A stretch of DNA of 64,000 nt from Bog-756 sp963727955. Its GTDB lineage: Bacteria > Actinomycetota > Acidimicrobiia > Acidimicrobiales > RAAP-2. Under the pieces are notes generated by a model that was not told where the DNA came from, did not search any database, and was given only the letters and a program-made list of their open reading frames with translations. Positions 1 through 9,083 of this stretch are shown one piece after another. Made by a program: the position numbers and the translations under genes. The first letter of the stretch is position 1; every line of letters starts with the position of its first letter. Location: positions 186,001-250,000 of the forward strand of contig CAVSII010000008.1 of NCBI GenBank assembly GCA_963727955.1, read 5' to 3'.

Positions 1-559
1 TGTCGCCCTTGTTGTCGTTGTCCGAGGTGGTCGACGGAAAGCTGGCAAAGGAGGTGTCATCAGCGATGTTGGTGTTGTAGGTGTAGCCGTTGACGTTGCT
101 CGAGTCAGGGGTGACCGCCAGGTTGGCCTCTGTGAGCTGGGTGGAGGCGGAGCACGTGGGCAGCGGCCCCGTCGACGGCTTGGCCCCCTTGGCGACCGAG
201 AAGGACGGTGCGTAGCAGAGGGCCGGGCGGAACAGCAGCTGGGCGGTATTGCCCAGGGTGGCCAGAACCTTCTGGGTGTTCTTCTCACCGGGGATCGACA
301 CCGATATCTGGTTCTTCCCCTGGCTGGCCACGGTGGCACCGCTGGTACCGGCGTTGACCCGCTCGCCGAGGATGGTGACGATGTCGTTCAGTTCGGCCTG
401 GTCGACTGTCCGGTGGGTCTGGTAGACGACAGCCAGACCGCCGTCGAGGTCAAGTCCGAGCTTGGGGGACCAACCGGCGGCCAGGGTGGCGGCCAGCCCG
501 ATCACGGCCACGGCGACCACGGCCAACAGGCTGACCCACAGCGAACGCTTGTTCTTCAT
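1..559 (-). CDS. secD: Protein translocase subunit SecD (3' part cut by window edge)
   Basis: SecD works with SecF and YajC to drive the late, proton-motive-force-dependent steps of protein export through SecYEG. About 186 N-terminal residues are visible. They show a basic start (MKNKRS), one membrane segment at about residues 8-28 and then the conserved LGLDLDGG motif near residues 35-42, where SecD proteins leave the first helix. The later residues (PALCYAPSF, SIPGEKN) fit the first periplasmic domain. The ATG at 559 lies six bases after the yajC stop, so both are probably on one transcript. The rest of the gene lies beyond position 1. Confidence 0.93.
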   Translation of the reverse strand, partial: MKNKRSLWVSLLAVVAVAVIGLAATLAAGWSPKLGLDLDGGLAVVYQTHRTVDQAELNDIVTILGERVNAGTSGATVASQGKNQISVSIPGEKNTQKVLATLGNTAQLLFRPALCYAPSFSVAKGAKPSTGPLPTCSASTQLTEANLAVTPDSSNVNGYTYNTNIADDTSFASFPSTTSDNDNKGD

Positions 560-565
560 CGGACC

Positions 566-1159
566 TCAAGAGCCCGATGGCCCTGCCGGACCACCGTCCT
601 CATGGCTGCTGTCCCGGGAGCTCCTCCGCTTCGACCGGCGTCGCCCCGGGGGGGTGTCGCCGTTGGAGGATGGCGGATCGTCGACGGAGGCGTCGCCGTC
701 GGCGTCGCTCCCGGCCACCTCACCGTCCGGCCTTTGGGCCTCTTCACCCTCGTCCGTCTCGGTCTCCGTCTCGTCCTCCTGGCCGCCGAGGTCGCCGTAG
801 TCGCTGTCGTCGTATTCCGTCTCGTCGTCCGGTTCAGCCGGTCCCGGTTGTTCGAGCGTGCGCAGGACGTACTGCTTGAGGACCACGAATGAGGCCCCGA
901 CGCTGGTCTCGAGGGTCACCCGGTCGTCGTCGATGTCGATGACGTAGCCGACGATGCCGCCGGCTGTCAGCACCTCGTCGCCCACTTCGAAGGTCTTCCC
1001 CTGCTCGCGCACGGCCTTGGCCTTGCGCTGCTGAGGGCGGTAGATGAGGAAATAGAACCCGACCCCGATGATGAGCAGGATGAAGATGGTGGGATTGCTA
1101 CCTGTCGTCTTCTTGGCTGCCGCGCCGAGGAGCGGGACGGCCACGTCGAGGGCAGTCAC
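566..1159 (-). CDS. yajC: Preprotein translocase subunit YajC
   Basis: YajC is a small single-span protein of the SecDF-YajC complex. The 197-residue product has one membrane segment at about residues 24-41, followed by the family signature IYRPQQRKAK and the G-(D/E)-x-V-x-T-x-GG-I-x-G core (VGDEVLTAGGIVG). After about residue 105 there is an acidic, low-complexity tail rich in D, E and G that typical 90-110 residue YajC proteins lack. The start is GTG and no good Shine-Dalgarno sequence is visible. It lies between tgt and secD, the usual queA-tgt-yajC-secD order. Confidence 0.9.
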   Translation of the reverse strand: MTALDVAVPLLGAAAKKTTGSNPTIFILLIIGVGFYFLIYRPQQRKAKAVREQGKTFEVGDEVLTAGGIVGYVIDIDDDRVTLETSVGASFVVLKQYVLRTLEQPGPAEPDDETEYDDSDYGDLGGQEDETETETDEGEEAQRPDGEVAGSDADGDASVDDPPSSNGDTPPGRRRSKRRSSRDSSHEDGGPAGPSGS

Positions 1160-1243
1160 GATCTACGCACGCGAAGGAGTATGAGGGGCCGCACAGCGCT
1201 CCGACTGTAGCTCAGGCCCACCCCGATGAGGCGCCGCTGGCCC

Positions 1244-2359
1244 TCAGGACCCCCATAAGTCTGCGGTCCGGCGCCGCAGGCGGTCAAACTGCCCGGTGGC
1301 GATGGCCAAGCGTGCCTCGGCCATCAGACCGAGGACCTGGGCCAAATTGTGGAGGCTGAGCAGGCGCCAGGCGGTGGGCTCCCCCACGGCCAGCAGATGA
1401 CGCAGGTAGCCGCGCGAGTACCGCGCGCAGGTGCCGCAGCCGCAGGCCTGGTCGAGAGGGCTGTCATCGCGGGCATGGGTGGCGTTACGGAGGTTGAGCC
1501 GTCCCTCACTGGTCAGGATGGCCCCGTGCCGGGCCATGCGGGTCGGGGCCACGCAGTCGAACTGGTCGACGCCCAGGGCGACGGCCTCCATCAATCCGAC
1601 CGGATCGCCCACGCCCATCAGATAGCGGGGCCGATCCACCGGGAGATGCTCGACAGTGGCGGCCAGGGCCGACAGCATGGCCGGCCGCGGCTCGCCCACC
1701 GACAGTCCGCCGATCCCGTAACCCTCGAACTCGAGCTCGACCGTGCGCAGGGCACTCTCCTTGCGCAGTACCGGGTCGGTCCCTCCCTGGACGATTCCGA
1801 AGAGGGCCTGGCCCTCGGGTCGTGCCTCGAGGCGTCGATGGCGGGCCCGGGCCCGCTCGGCCCAGTCCGCCGTGCGATCGACGGCCTCCCGCAGCACGGC
1901 ATGGCTGGCCGGAAGGGTGGAGCACACATCGAGGGTCATCTGGATGTCGGCACCGATCAGCCCCTGGATCTCCACCGCCGATTCCGGCGTCATCCTGACC
2001 GTCGACCCGTCGTATACCGAGGCGAAGGTCACGCCGTCATCGTCCACGGAGGGCTGCAGCGAGTAGACCTGGTAGCCGCCCGAGTCGGTCAGGGTGTGCC
2101 CACCCCAACCGGTGAAGAGGTGCAGGCCGCCGAGGGCGGCAATGGTCTCCGCCCCGGGACGGAGAGCCAGATGGTAGGCGTTGCCCAAGATCACGTCGGC
2201 CCCGAGCACCTCCAGATCGGCGCTGTCCAGCGACTTGACCGGCCCCCGCGTCCCGACCGGCATGAACGTCGGCACCGCAAAGCGGCCGCGGGCGGTCTGC
2301 ACCCATCCCGTGCGGGCGGCGCCGTGGCGGGCGGTGATCTCCACCCGTGTCCCGATCAT
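1244..2359 (-). CDS. tgt: tRNA-guanine transglycosylase (Tgt)
   Basis: Tgt swaps guanine 34 for preQ1 in tRNAs with GUN anticodons, the committing step of queuosine formation. The 371-residue protein has the substrate-binding DSGGYQ motif at residues 92-97, GIVQGG, and a GGLSVGEP loop. A zinc site is formed by C306, C308 and C311 (CGCGTC) with a histidine near 337 (SLHNL). The frame stays open upstream to 3763, but this is shadow coding inside queA. The ATG at 2359 overlaps the queA stop by four bases (ATGA) and gives the usual N-terminus, so I chose it. Confidence 0.95.
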   Translation of the reverse strand: MIGTRVEITARHGAARTGWVQTARGRFAVPTFMPVGTRGPVKSLDSADLEVLGADVILGNAYHLALRPGAETIAALGGLHLFTGWGGHTLTDSGGYQVYSLQPSVDDDGVTFASVYDGSTVRMTPESAVEIQGLIGADIQMTLDVCSTLPASHAVLREAVDRTADWAERARARHRRLEARPEGQALFGIVQGGTDPVLRKESALRTVELEFEGYGIGGLSVGEPRPAMLSALAATVEHLPVDRPRYLMGVGDPVGLMEAVALGVDQFDCVAPTRMARHGAILTSEGRLNLRNATHARDDSPLDQACGCGTCARYSRGYLRHLLAVGEPTAWRLLSLHNLAQVLGLMAEARLAIATGQFDRLRRRTADLWGS

Positions 2360-3417
2360 CGGGGTCCCCGTCGGCCGTCGACCCGCCCCACCATCATGGC
2401 GTCGCCGAAGGACAGGAATCGGTAACCCTCGGCCAGAGCCGTCTCGTACAGGCCGCGCCAGACCGGGCCGCAGAAGGCCTCGACCAGCAACAGGAGACTG
2501 GACCGGGGAAGGTGGAAGTTGGTGACCAGGACATCGACCACGGCAAAGGTGTACTCCCCGTGGATGTAGAGGTCGGTGCGGCCGGACAGCGAGCCGGTGG
2601 CTGCGGCCGATTCGAGGGCCCGCACCACCGTGGTGCCGATGGCCACCACCCGGTCGGCGGAGGCGCAGGCCGCCATCGTTTCGGCCGGAACGGCGTAGCG
2701 CTCCGAATGCATCCGGTGCTGTTCGGGGGCCGGCGCGGTGATCGGCCGGAAGGTGTCGAGCCCAATGACCAGCTCCACCGGGGCCACAATGGCGCCGCTG
2801 CTCCGGCAGGCGTCGAGAAGCTCGGGAGTGAAGTGCAGACCGGCGGTGGGGGCAGCGGCCGACCGGTCCCCCATCTGTGGCGTACGGGCGTAGACGGTCT
2901 GGTAGCGCTCGGGGTCGGCCAGCACGTGGTGGATGTAGGGCGGGAGAGGCATCGAGCCCCGCCGCTCCACCACCGACGGGTCGATCAACCGCACCAGACG
3001 ACGACCGTCCTCGGTGTGGCCTGCCGGCCCACCGACCAGCACGACCGGTCCACCCGCCTCGGCGGTCAGCCCACCGGCCGGTGGCTCGAAGAGGGGCGTT
3101 CCCTCCGGCAGGCGGCGACCGGGCCGGACCATGGCCTCCCACACGGTGGCGTCGTCCCCGGCCGGTTCGAGCAGCAGGACCTCGGCCCGTCCGCCGCTGG
3201 CCTTGACCAGATCGAGTCGCCCGGCCAGGACCCGGGTGTCGTTGACCACCACCACGTCGCCCGGGCCCAGCAGACCCGGCAGGTCGGCCATCGTGGCATG
3301 GCTGACGTCGACCCGGTGGCCCACGCCCGGACCGACCAGCAGGCGGGCTGCACTGCGGGGCTCGACCGGCTGCTGGGCCACGGCGTCGGGAGGGAGGCCG
3401 TAGTCGTAGGCCTCCAT
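2356..3417 (-). CDS. queA: S-adenosylmethionine:tRNA ribosyltransferase-isomerase QueA
   Basis: QueA transfers and rearranges the ribosyl part of SAM onto preQ1-tRNA to give epoxyqueuosine, the step after Tgt. The protein begins with the family pattern YDYGLPPDAVAQ and carries VVVNDTRVLAGRL, GDRSAAAPTAGLHFT and the C-terminal VTNFHLPRSSLLLLVEAFCG block. I chose the ATG at 3417 (353 residues, the family length). A longer frame starts at 3495, but its GGAGG sits only one base from the start codon. The stop overlaps tgt, so the two are translationally coupled. Queuosine genes are absent from mycobacteria, so this pair differs from the otherwise mycobacterium-like order. Confidence 0.94.
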   Translation of the reverse strand: MEAYDYGLPPDAVAQQPVEPRSAARLLVGPGVGHRVDVSHATMADLPGLLGPGDVVVVNDTRVLAGRLDLVKASGGRAEVLLLEPAGDDATVWEAMVRPGRRLPEGTPLFEPPAGGLTAEAGGPVVLVGGPAGHTEDGRRLVRLIDPSVVERRGSMPLPPYIHHVLADPERYQTVYARTPQMGDRSAAAPTAGLHFTPELLDACRSSGAIVAPVELVIGLDTFRPITAPAPEQHRMHSERYAVPAETMAACASADRVVAIGTTVVRALESAAATGSLSGRTDLYIHGEYTFAVVDVLVTNFHLPRSSLLLLVEAFCGPVWRGLYETALAEGYRFLSFGDAMMVGRVDGRRGPR

Positions 3418-3572
3418 GGTCACCCGTTCCCGACCGGCCTCCCCTTCTGATCCCCGGTGGGCCGAACGGTCCAGCGCCGAGGTGAGCTCCGACATGCCTC
3501 CATGGTGACATGCCCATGCCCCGGCTCACGCCCCGACGGGGGCCAGGGTGGCGTCCGGCGTGACGGCCAGGG

Positions 3573-4706
3573 TTAGAGGAGCCTCGCCTCGATGGGCACC
3601 AGGCCCAGGTGGCTCCAGGCCCCCGGGCCGGGCACCCGCCCACGGGTGGTGCGTTGCATGAGGCCCTTCTGAAGGAGGTACGGCTCGTAGGCGTCCTCGA
3701 TGGTGTCGGGCTCCTCGCCGATGCACTGCGCCAGAGTGGTGAGCCCGACCGGGCGCCCGGCAAAGCGTCGGCACAGCACGTCGAGAATCGACCGGTCGAC
3801 TTTGTCGAGACCCAGCTCGTCGACGCCGAACGTCTCGAGCCCGGCCACCGCTGTGGCCGCGTCGATGCGCCCGTCGGCTCTCACTTCCACGTAGTCCCGC
3901 ACCCGCCTCAACAGCCGGTTGGCGATGCGGGGGGTGCCGCGGGAACGTTCGGCGATGCGGGCCGCCCCCTCGGCGTCGATGGGCACGCCCAGGATGCCGG
4001 CCGACCGGGTGACGATGGCCTTGAGCTCGTCGACCTCATAGTGGTCGAGACGCCCGATGAAGCCGAACCGGTCGCGCAGAGGAGCAGCCACCAGCCCGGT
4101 CCGGGTGGTGGCCCCCACCAGAGTGAACCGGGGAAGGTCGAGCCGGATGCTCCGCGCCGTGGGCCCCTTGCCGATGAGGATGTCCAGCTTGAAGTCCTCC
4201 ATGGCTGGATAGAGGATCTCCTCCACAGACCGGTGGAGCCTGTGGATCTCGTCGATGAACAGGACGTCGCCCTCCTGCAGATCCGTGAGCAGGGCGGCGA
4301 GATCACCCGACCGTACGAGAACCGGACCGGCCGTGATTCGTAGCCCGACACCCATCTGCGAGGCGACGATTCCGGCCAACGACGTCTTGCCCAGGCCGGG
4401 CGGTCCGGCGAACAGCAGGTGGTCGATGGGTTGCTGACGCTTGATGGCCGCCTCGATGACAATGCGGAGATGGCCGGTGAGCTGGCCCTGGCCCACGAAC
4501 TCGTCGAGGGTGCGGGGACGCAGACCGATCTCCTCGGCCTCTTCAGCGAGAGCGGCCGCAGGGTCGACAGGGCGAACGCCTCCGCCCGCGGGGCCGGCCG
4601 AAGAAGCGGTCGTACCGGGCGGTGCGCCCTCCTCGCCCCGGTCGGGACCGTCCGGCCCGAAACCGTCCGCCCCGGCCAACACCTCACGCCTCGCCCCGGA
4701 GGTCAT
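3573..4706 (-). CDS. ruvB: Holliday junction branch-migration ATPase RuvB
   Basis: RuvB is the hexameric AAA+ motor that drives branch migration with RuvA. The 377-residue protein shows Walker A GPPGLGKTS at residues 101-109, Walker B IDEIH at 151-155, sensor 1 VGATTRTG, the LRDRFG arginine-finger region and the C-terminal winged-helix domain (RRFAGRPVGLTTLA, EPYLLQKGLMQRT). About 45 extra N-terminal residues rich in G, A and P precede the usual start of the family. The ATG overlaps the ruvA stop by four bases. It closes the ruvC-ruvA-ruvB operon. Confidence 0.96.
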   Translation of the reverse strand: MTSGARREVLAGADGFGPDGPDRGEEGAPPGTTASSAGPAGGGVRPVDPAAALAEEAEEIGLRPRTLDEFVGQGQLTGHLRIVIEAAIKRQQPIDHLLFAGPPGLGKTSLAGIVASQMGVGLRITAGPVLVRSGDLAALLTDLQEGDVLFIDEIHRLHRSVEEILYPAMEDFKLDILIGKGPTARSIRLDLPRFTLVGATTRTGLVAAPLRDRFGFIGRLDHYEVDELKAIVTRSAGILGVPIDAEGAARIAERSRGTPRIANRLLRRVRDYVEVRADGRIDAATAVAGLETFGVDELGLDKVDRSILDVLCRRFAGRPVGLTTLAQCIGEEPDTIEDAYEPYLLQKGLMQRTTRGRVPGPGAWSHLGLVPIEARLL

Positions 4707-5299
4707 CGCCTGCGAGCCAGCTCCTGGAGGGCGGTCTTCACCATCTCCTCCACCGGGCCGTCATCATCGACGGTATCCAGCGCCCCCCGGATCTCCTCCG
4801 GACCGTAACCGAGCTCGATCAGGGCCATCCGAGCCTCACTTCTCGGCGAACCCGAGGTTTGGTGGCGGCCCGACATGTCTCCTCCCAACGAAGGGAGATC
4901 GAGACGAGCCTTGAGCTCGAGCAGTAGACGAGCAGCAGTCTTCTTACCGACACCCGGAACCTGGCAGAGGGCGTCGGCGTCCTCCTCGAGAACGGCCGTG
5001 GACAGGGAGGCGGGCGACATCGACGACAGAATGGCCAAGGCCAACGAGGGTCCGACCCCGTGGGCGCCCAGCAGCGCCTCAAAGCAGCGTCGCTCGTCGG
5101 CGTGGGCGAACCCGTACAACACGATGGCGTCCTCCCGCACGTGGGTGTGCACGTGGAGGAACACCTGACTGCCGGGACCCTCGAGACTTGCGGCCAGGGA
5201 CGGCGGCACCGAGGCACGGTAGCCCACGCCCCCCACCTCGACGATGATCTCCGCCGGCGCCGGCCGGTCGAGGAGCGTGCCTCGCAAGGAGCCGATCAT
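4703..5299 (-). CDS. ruvA: Holliday junction DNA-binding subunit RuvA
   Basis: RuvA binds four-way junctions as a tetramer and loads RuvB. The 198-residue product has the N-terminal OB fold (MIGSLRG ... VEVGGVGY), two helix-hairpin-helix motifs (GAHGVGPSLALAIL and VPGVGKKTAARLLLELK), and a C-terminal domain III ending in LIELGYGPEEI, which contacts RuvB. It overlaps ruvC upstream and ruvB downstream by four bases each, so all three subunits are likely translated in a coupled way. Confidence 0.96.
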   Translation of the reverse strand: MIGSLRGTLLDRPAPAEIIVEVGGVGYRASVPPSLAASLEGPGSQVFLHVHTHVREDAIVLYGFAHADERRCFEALLGAHGVGPSLALAILSSMSPASLSTAVLEEDADALCQVPGVGKKTAARLLLELKARLDLPSLGGDMSGRHQTSGSPRSEARMALIELGYGPEEIRGALDTVDDDGPVEEMVKTALQELARRR

Positions 5300-5805
5300 G
5301 ATGGTTCGCCGACCGCCGCGGTCACCGCCCGCCGCAACGGCTGCATGGTCAGGTGGCAGGCAGCCAGAGCCAGCGCGTCGGCCACGTCCGGCGGTCGGGG
5401 GGGATCGGCCAGCCCGAGCACGGAGGACACCATCCGCTGCACCTGGTCCTTGGTTGCCCCTCCGTAACCGACCAGGGCCAGCTTGACCTCATTCGAGGTG
5501 TACTGGGCCACCTCGCACCCCGATTCGGCCGCAGCCACCAGGGCGACGCCGGCGGCCTGCCCGGTGGCCATGGCCGTACGGGCATTGACCTGGAAGAAGA
5601 CCCGCTCCACGACGACGGCCTCCGGCCGGAACTCGGCCACCAGGGCCCGTAGCTCGCCGGCCAGGATGCGAAGACGCTCGGGCAACGGGGTAGACGGGTC
5701 GGTCGAGATCACCCCCCCGGCCACTGCCGCCAACGACCCTGACCGCCGCGTGACCACCCCGTAGCCGCACCGTGAGAGACCGGGATCGATGCCGAGGACG
5801 AACAT
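5296..5805 (-). CDS. ruvC: Crossover junction endodeoxyribonuclease RuvC
   Basis: RuvC is the dimeric RNase H-fold nuclease that resolves Holliday junctions. The 169-residue protein carries the expected acidic residues: D in LGIDPGL at the N-terminus, E in VVVERVF, and the C-terminal PDVADALALAACH with its Asp pair. The frame is open upstream to 5967, but the ATG at 5805 gives the canonical start (MFVLGIDPG) and normal length. The gene ends in a four-base overlap with ruvA. Confidence 0.95.
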   Translation of the reverse strand: MFVLGIDPGLSRCGYGVVTRRSGSLAAVAGGVISTDPSTPLPERLRILAGELRALVAEFRPEAVVVERVFFQVNARTAMATGQAAGVALVAAAESGCEVAQYTSNEVKLALVGYGGATKDQVQRMVSSVLGLADPPRPPDVADALALAACHLTMQPLRRAVTAAVGEPS

Positions 5806-5896
5806 GCGTTCGATGCTACCGTGCCCGTCCGCCGGGGTGAGGGACCCGGCCGGCGTCACACAACGGGCCGGCCGGCACGGGCGTCCGACCCGGCCA

Positions 5897-6646
5897 TCAT
5901 CCCGCGTAGGCGGCCATGACAGCGTCGGGGATGTCGAAGTTGGCGTAGACGTTCTGCACGTCGTCATGGTCGTCGAGCGCCTCGACCAGGCGCAGCACCT
6001 TCTTGGCCTCCGACTCCGAGGAGACCTCGACTGTGGTGGTGGGAACCATGGCCAACTCGGAGCTTCCCGGTTCGAGCCCGGCCTCCTCCAGAGCCGCTCG
6101 GACAGCCATCAGATCGCCCGGGGCGGTGGTCACCGTCCATTCCTCTCCCCCGTCAGACAGGTCCTCGGCTCCCGCTTCCATGGCCACCTCCATCACCCGC
6201 TCCTCGTCGAAGGTGCGGGGAACGACGATGGTTCCCTTGCGCTCGAACTGCCAACTGACCGATCCGGGCTCGGCCATGCTGCCCCCGTTCTTGTTGAACA
6301 GGTTGCGGATCTCCGCGCCGGTGCGGTTCCGGTTGTCGGTGAGGCATTCGACGATGACAGCCACACCGGCCGGGGCATAGCCCTCGTAGGCAATGGGCTC
6401 GTAACGGACGCCCTCCAACTCACCGGATCCCCGCTTGACGGCCCGCTCGATGGTGTCGATGGGAACAGACGCGTCGCGCGCTTTGGCGTACATGGTGCGC
6501 AGGCTGGCATTGGCGGTCATGTCGCTTCCGCCCTCACGGGCCGCCACCTCCACCTGCCGGATGATTTTGGCGAAAACCTTGGCCCGGGCCGAGTCCTGGG
6601 CCCCCTTCCGGTACTTGGTCGTCGCCCACTTGGAGTGTCCCGACAT
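5897..6646 (-). CDS. yebC: YebC/PmpR family protein (TACO1 family)
   Basis: YebC-family proteins were long annotated as transcriptional regulators, and some members are now known to help ribosomes through polyproline stretches. The 249-residue protein is full length, with the invariant start MSGHSKWATTKYRKGAQD, the central YEGYAPAGVAVIVECLTDNRNRT segment and the GSVSWQFERKG motif. It lies between ruvC and pdxT, as in mycobacteria. The region upstream carries a short direct repeat described separately. Confidence 0.94.
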   Translation of the reverse strand: MSGHSKWATTKYRKGAQDSARAKVFAKIIRQVEVAAREGGSDMTANASLRTMYAKARDASVPIDTIERAVKRGSGELEGVRYEPIAYEGYAPAGVAVIVECLTDNRNRTGAEIRNLFNKNGGSMAEPGSVSWQFERKGTIVVPRTFDEERVMEVAMEAGAEDLSDGGEEWTVTTAPGDLMAVRAALEEAGLEPGSSELAMVPTTTVEVSSESEAKKVLRLVEALDDHDDVQNVYANFDIPDAVMAAYAG

Positions 6647-6697
6647 CGCCTAACGCCTCTCTTCTGATTCTGCTGGTCTCGTCACTTCTGTCCACGC

Positions 6698-6725
6698 CAT
6701 ATCTGTCCTCGGCATATCTGTCCTC
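6698..6725. repeat. Two-copy 13-bp direct repeat upstream of yebC
   Basis: The sequence catatctgtcctc occurs at 6698-6710 and again at 6713-6725, a 15-bp period, inside the 121-bp gap between the pdxT stop and the yebC start. It is read here on the plus strand while both genes are on the minus strand. It could be a small slippage duplication or a doubled binding site. No function can be assigned. Confidence 0.6.
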
Positions 6726-6767
6726 TTCACTGCCGATCCTCGAGTGATCCTCGGTTGCCGCTCTTGG

Positions 6768-7400
6768 TCATAGCCGCTCTTTGGCCATGGTCACGAACAG
6801 CTCATGGAGCCGGAGATCGCCGGTCAACTCGGGGTGGAACGATGTGGTCAAAATGGCATCCTGCCGGCACACCACCGCTTGGCGCCGGTGCACCGGCGCG
6901 TCATCCCCGGGCACGGAAGCCGTGTCCGGCTGGGACGGGGGAAGGGTGGCCAGGACGTCGACGCCGGGGCCGGCGCTCTCTACCACCGGGGCCCGGATGA
7001 AGACGGCGTGAAAGGGATCGCCCAGCCCGTCCACGTCGATGTCCGACTCGAAGGAGGCAGCCTGTCGTCCGTAACCGTTGCGACGAACGACGAGATCGAT
7101 GACCCCGAACCGACGCTGGTCTTCACGACCATCGAGCACCGCGCCGGCCAAGAGGATCATCCCCGCACAGGTACCGAAGACGGGTAGGCCGTCATGAAGC
7201 AGGTCGCCCAACGGGTCGAACAGACCGGACGATTCGAGCAGCAGCGAGAGGGTCGTCGATTCCCCACCGGGCAGAATCAGGCCGTCCAAGCGGGCCAGAT
7301 CCCCGGGCTCGCATACCAGTCGGACCTGCTCACCGAGAGAGGTGAGTGCGGCGGTGTGCTCCCGTACGTCGCCTTGCAGAGCCAGAACCCCCAGGGTCAT
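6768..7400 (-). CDS. pdxT: Pyridoxal 5'-phosphate synthase glutaminase subunit PdxT
   Basis: PdxT hydrolyses glutamine and channels ammonia to PdxS for direct synthesis of pyridoxal 5'-phosphate. It is a class I glutamine amidotransferase with the oxyanion-strand motif LPGGEST, the nucleophile in FGTCAGM, and the catalytic His-Glu pair in SFHPEL near the C-terminus. The ATG at 7400 follows GGGGA at a normal distance and gives the usual MTLGVLALQGD start. An upstream GTG at 7418 is possible. It directly follows pdxS. Confidence 0.94.
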   Translation of the reverse strand: MTLGVLALQGDVREHTAALTSLGEQVRLVCEPGDLARLDGLILPGGESTTLSLLLESSGLFDPLGDLLHDGLPVFGTCAGMILLAGAVLDGREDQRRFGVIDLVVRRNGYGRQAASFESDIDVDGLGDPFHAVFIRAPVVESAGPGVDVLATLPPSQPDTASVPGDDAPVHRRQAVVCRQDAILTTSFHPELTGDLRLHELFVTMAKERL

Positions 7401-7436
7401 CGTCGGCGTCCCCGGCACGGCCGGCCGGAGCTCCCA

Positions 7437-8360
7437 TCACCAACCACGCTCTGCCAGGTGCACGCCTAGTGTTCCGATCTCCTGGCCGGGCATGGCGTCG
7501 CCCAGGCCGGTGGAGACCTTGGCCACCAGGTCGGCATCGGTGAAATGAGCCGTGGCCTCGACGATGGCCCGCGCCATGCGGGGCGGATCGGCGCTCTTGA
7601 AGATGCCGGACCCAACGAACACGGCCTCGGCCCCGAGTTGCATGACCAGCGAGGCGTCCGATGGGGTGGCAATGCCCCCGGCACAGAACAAGGGCACCGG
7701 CAGACGGCCGGTCACGGCAATCTCCTGGATCAGACCGACCGGAGCGGCAAGGTCCTTGGCCCATCCGTAGAGCTCAGCCGAATCAGCCTGGGACAGCCGC
7801 CTGATGTCACCCAGGATGGAACGGAGGTGACGTACCGCCTCCACGATGTTGCCCGTACCGGCCTCCCCCTTGGAGCGGATCATCGCCGCCCCTTCGGCGA
7901 TGCGGCGCAGGGCCTCACCCAGGTTGGTGGCCCCACACACGAAGGGGACCTCGTAACCCCACTTGTCGATGTGATGAGCCTCGTCGGCGGGAGTGAGCAC
8001 TTCACTCTCGTCGATGTAGTCGACCCCCAGAGCCGCCAACACCTGGGCCTCGGCGAAGTGACCGATGCGGGCCTTGGCCATCACCGGGATGGTCACCGCC
8101 GCCTTGATCCCTTCGATGAGGGCGGGGTCGCTCATCCGAGCCACCCCGCCGTCACGACGGATGTCGGCCGGCACCCTCTCGAGGGCCATCACCGACACCG
8201 CCCCGGCATCCTCGGCCACCTTGGCCTGTGCGGCATCGACCACATCCATGATGACGCCGCCGCGCAGCATTTCGGCCAGCCCCCGCTTGACCGCAAAAGT
8301 ACCGGTGGCCCGATGGGGATCGCTGTGACTGTTTGCGGAGGGGCGCCCGTCGTTGGCCAT
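7437..8360 (-). CDS. pdxS: Pyridoxal 5'-phosphate synthase subunit PdxS
   Basis: PdxS forms the barrel-shaped dodecamer that condenses ribose 5-phosphate, glyceraldehyde 3-phosphate and ammonia into PLP. The 307-residue product shows the Schiff-base lysine in PVMAKARIGHF, the second catalytic lysine in RSKGEAGTGNIVEAVRH, and the phosphate-binding GGIATPSDA and FVGSGIF loops. I chose the ATG at 8360; another lies nine bases upstream at 8369. pdxS-pdxT is the ribose-5-phosphate-dependent route to vitamin B6. Confidence 0.95.
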   Translation of the reverse strand: MANDGRPSANSHSDPHRATGTFAVKRGLAEMLRGGVIMDVVDAAQAKVAEDAGAVSVMALERVPADIRRDGGVARMSDPALIEGIKAAVTIPVMAKARIGHFAEAQVLAALGVDYIDESEVLTPADEAHHIDKWGYEVPFVCGATNLGEALRRIAEGAAMIRSKGEAGTGNIVEAVRHLRSILGDIRRLSQADSAELYGWAKDLAAPVGLIQEIAVTGRLPVPLFCAGGIATPSDASLVMQLGAEAVFVGSGIFKSADPPRMARAIVEATAHFTDADLVAKVSTGLGDAMPGQEIGTLGVHLAERGW

Positions 8361-8447
8361 GCCATCCATCCTACCGTCGACCAGGTGGGCGGCCCTCCGA
8401 CCGGGACCGAACCAGTGGGCGGACACAGACCGGGTCTGATGATCGGG

Positions 8448-9029
8448 TTAGGACTGCAGGACGGCCTCGAGCTCGATCTCGATGTCCACCTTCTTGGCCA
8501 CCACCAGGCCGCCGGCCTCCATGACGGCACCGAAGGAGACGCCGAAGTCGTCCCGGTCGATCTTGGTCGAAGCGCTGAAGCCCACCCGGTGGTTCCCGTA
8601 GGGGTCCTTCACCACGCCCTCGAGCTCGACATCCAGGGTCACCGGGCGGGTGACACCGCGGATGGTCAGGTCACCGGCGACTTTCCACTCTGTCGGCCCC
8701 TCCGGGACGACCGCGGTGCTGATAAACGTCCAGGTCGGATGGTTGGGAACGTCGAAGAAGTCGTTGGTACGCAGGTGGTTGTCGCGATTTTCGTCACGGG
8801 TGTCCACGCTGTTGGCATCGATGGTCAGCGACACCTTCGAGTCGGCCGGGTCCTCGGCCAACTCCAGTGTTCCCTCGAAGCTGCTCAAACGCCCACGCAC
8901 CTTGGATACGGCCATGTGACGGACGGCGAATCCCAACTGGGTGTGGGACGGGTCTATGGCATAGGTCCCCACCGCCGGATACTCGGTTCCATTGACCTGC
9001 CTGCTGGTTACTTCTGCTGTTTGGCTCAT
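8448..9029 (-). CDS. YceI family lipid-binding protein
   Basis: YceI proteins are lipocalin-like beta barrels that bind polyisoprenoid chains or other amphiphiles. The 193-residue product has the family start YAIDPSHTQLGFAVRHMAVSKVRG, the paired SF-x-G-x-L segment, and NDFFDVPNHPTWTF. No signal peptide is visible, so it appears cytoplasmic, as in many actinobacterial homologues. The ATG at 9029 is preceded by AAGGAG at a good distance; the longer frame to 9095 looks spurious. A consensus-like promoter lies at 9095-9123, shared with the divergent MarR gene. Confidence 0.88.
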   Translation of the reverse strand: MSQTAEVTSRQVNGTEYPAVGTYAIDPSHTQLGFAVRHMAVSKVRGRLSSFEGTLELAEDPADSKVSLTIDANSVDTRDENRDNHLRTNDFFDVPNHPTWTFISTAVVPEGPTEWKVAGDLTIRGVTRPVTLDVELEGVVKDPYGNHRVGFSASTKIDRDDFGVSFGAVMEAGGLVVAKKVDIEIELEAVLQS

Positions 9030-9083
9030 GTGCTCGCTCCTTGGCTCGTCTTCAGCAGGCCACCATGTCGCCTGCGTTGTTGT

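Noticed and set aside
2360..3763. 468-residue N-terminal extension of tgt in the same frame
   Set aside because: It is antisense-like shadow coding over queA in another frame, rich in G, R and P, with no domain; tgt has a proper start at 2359.
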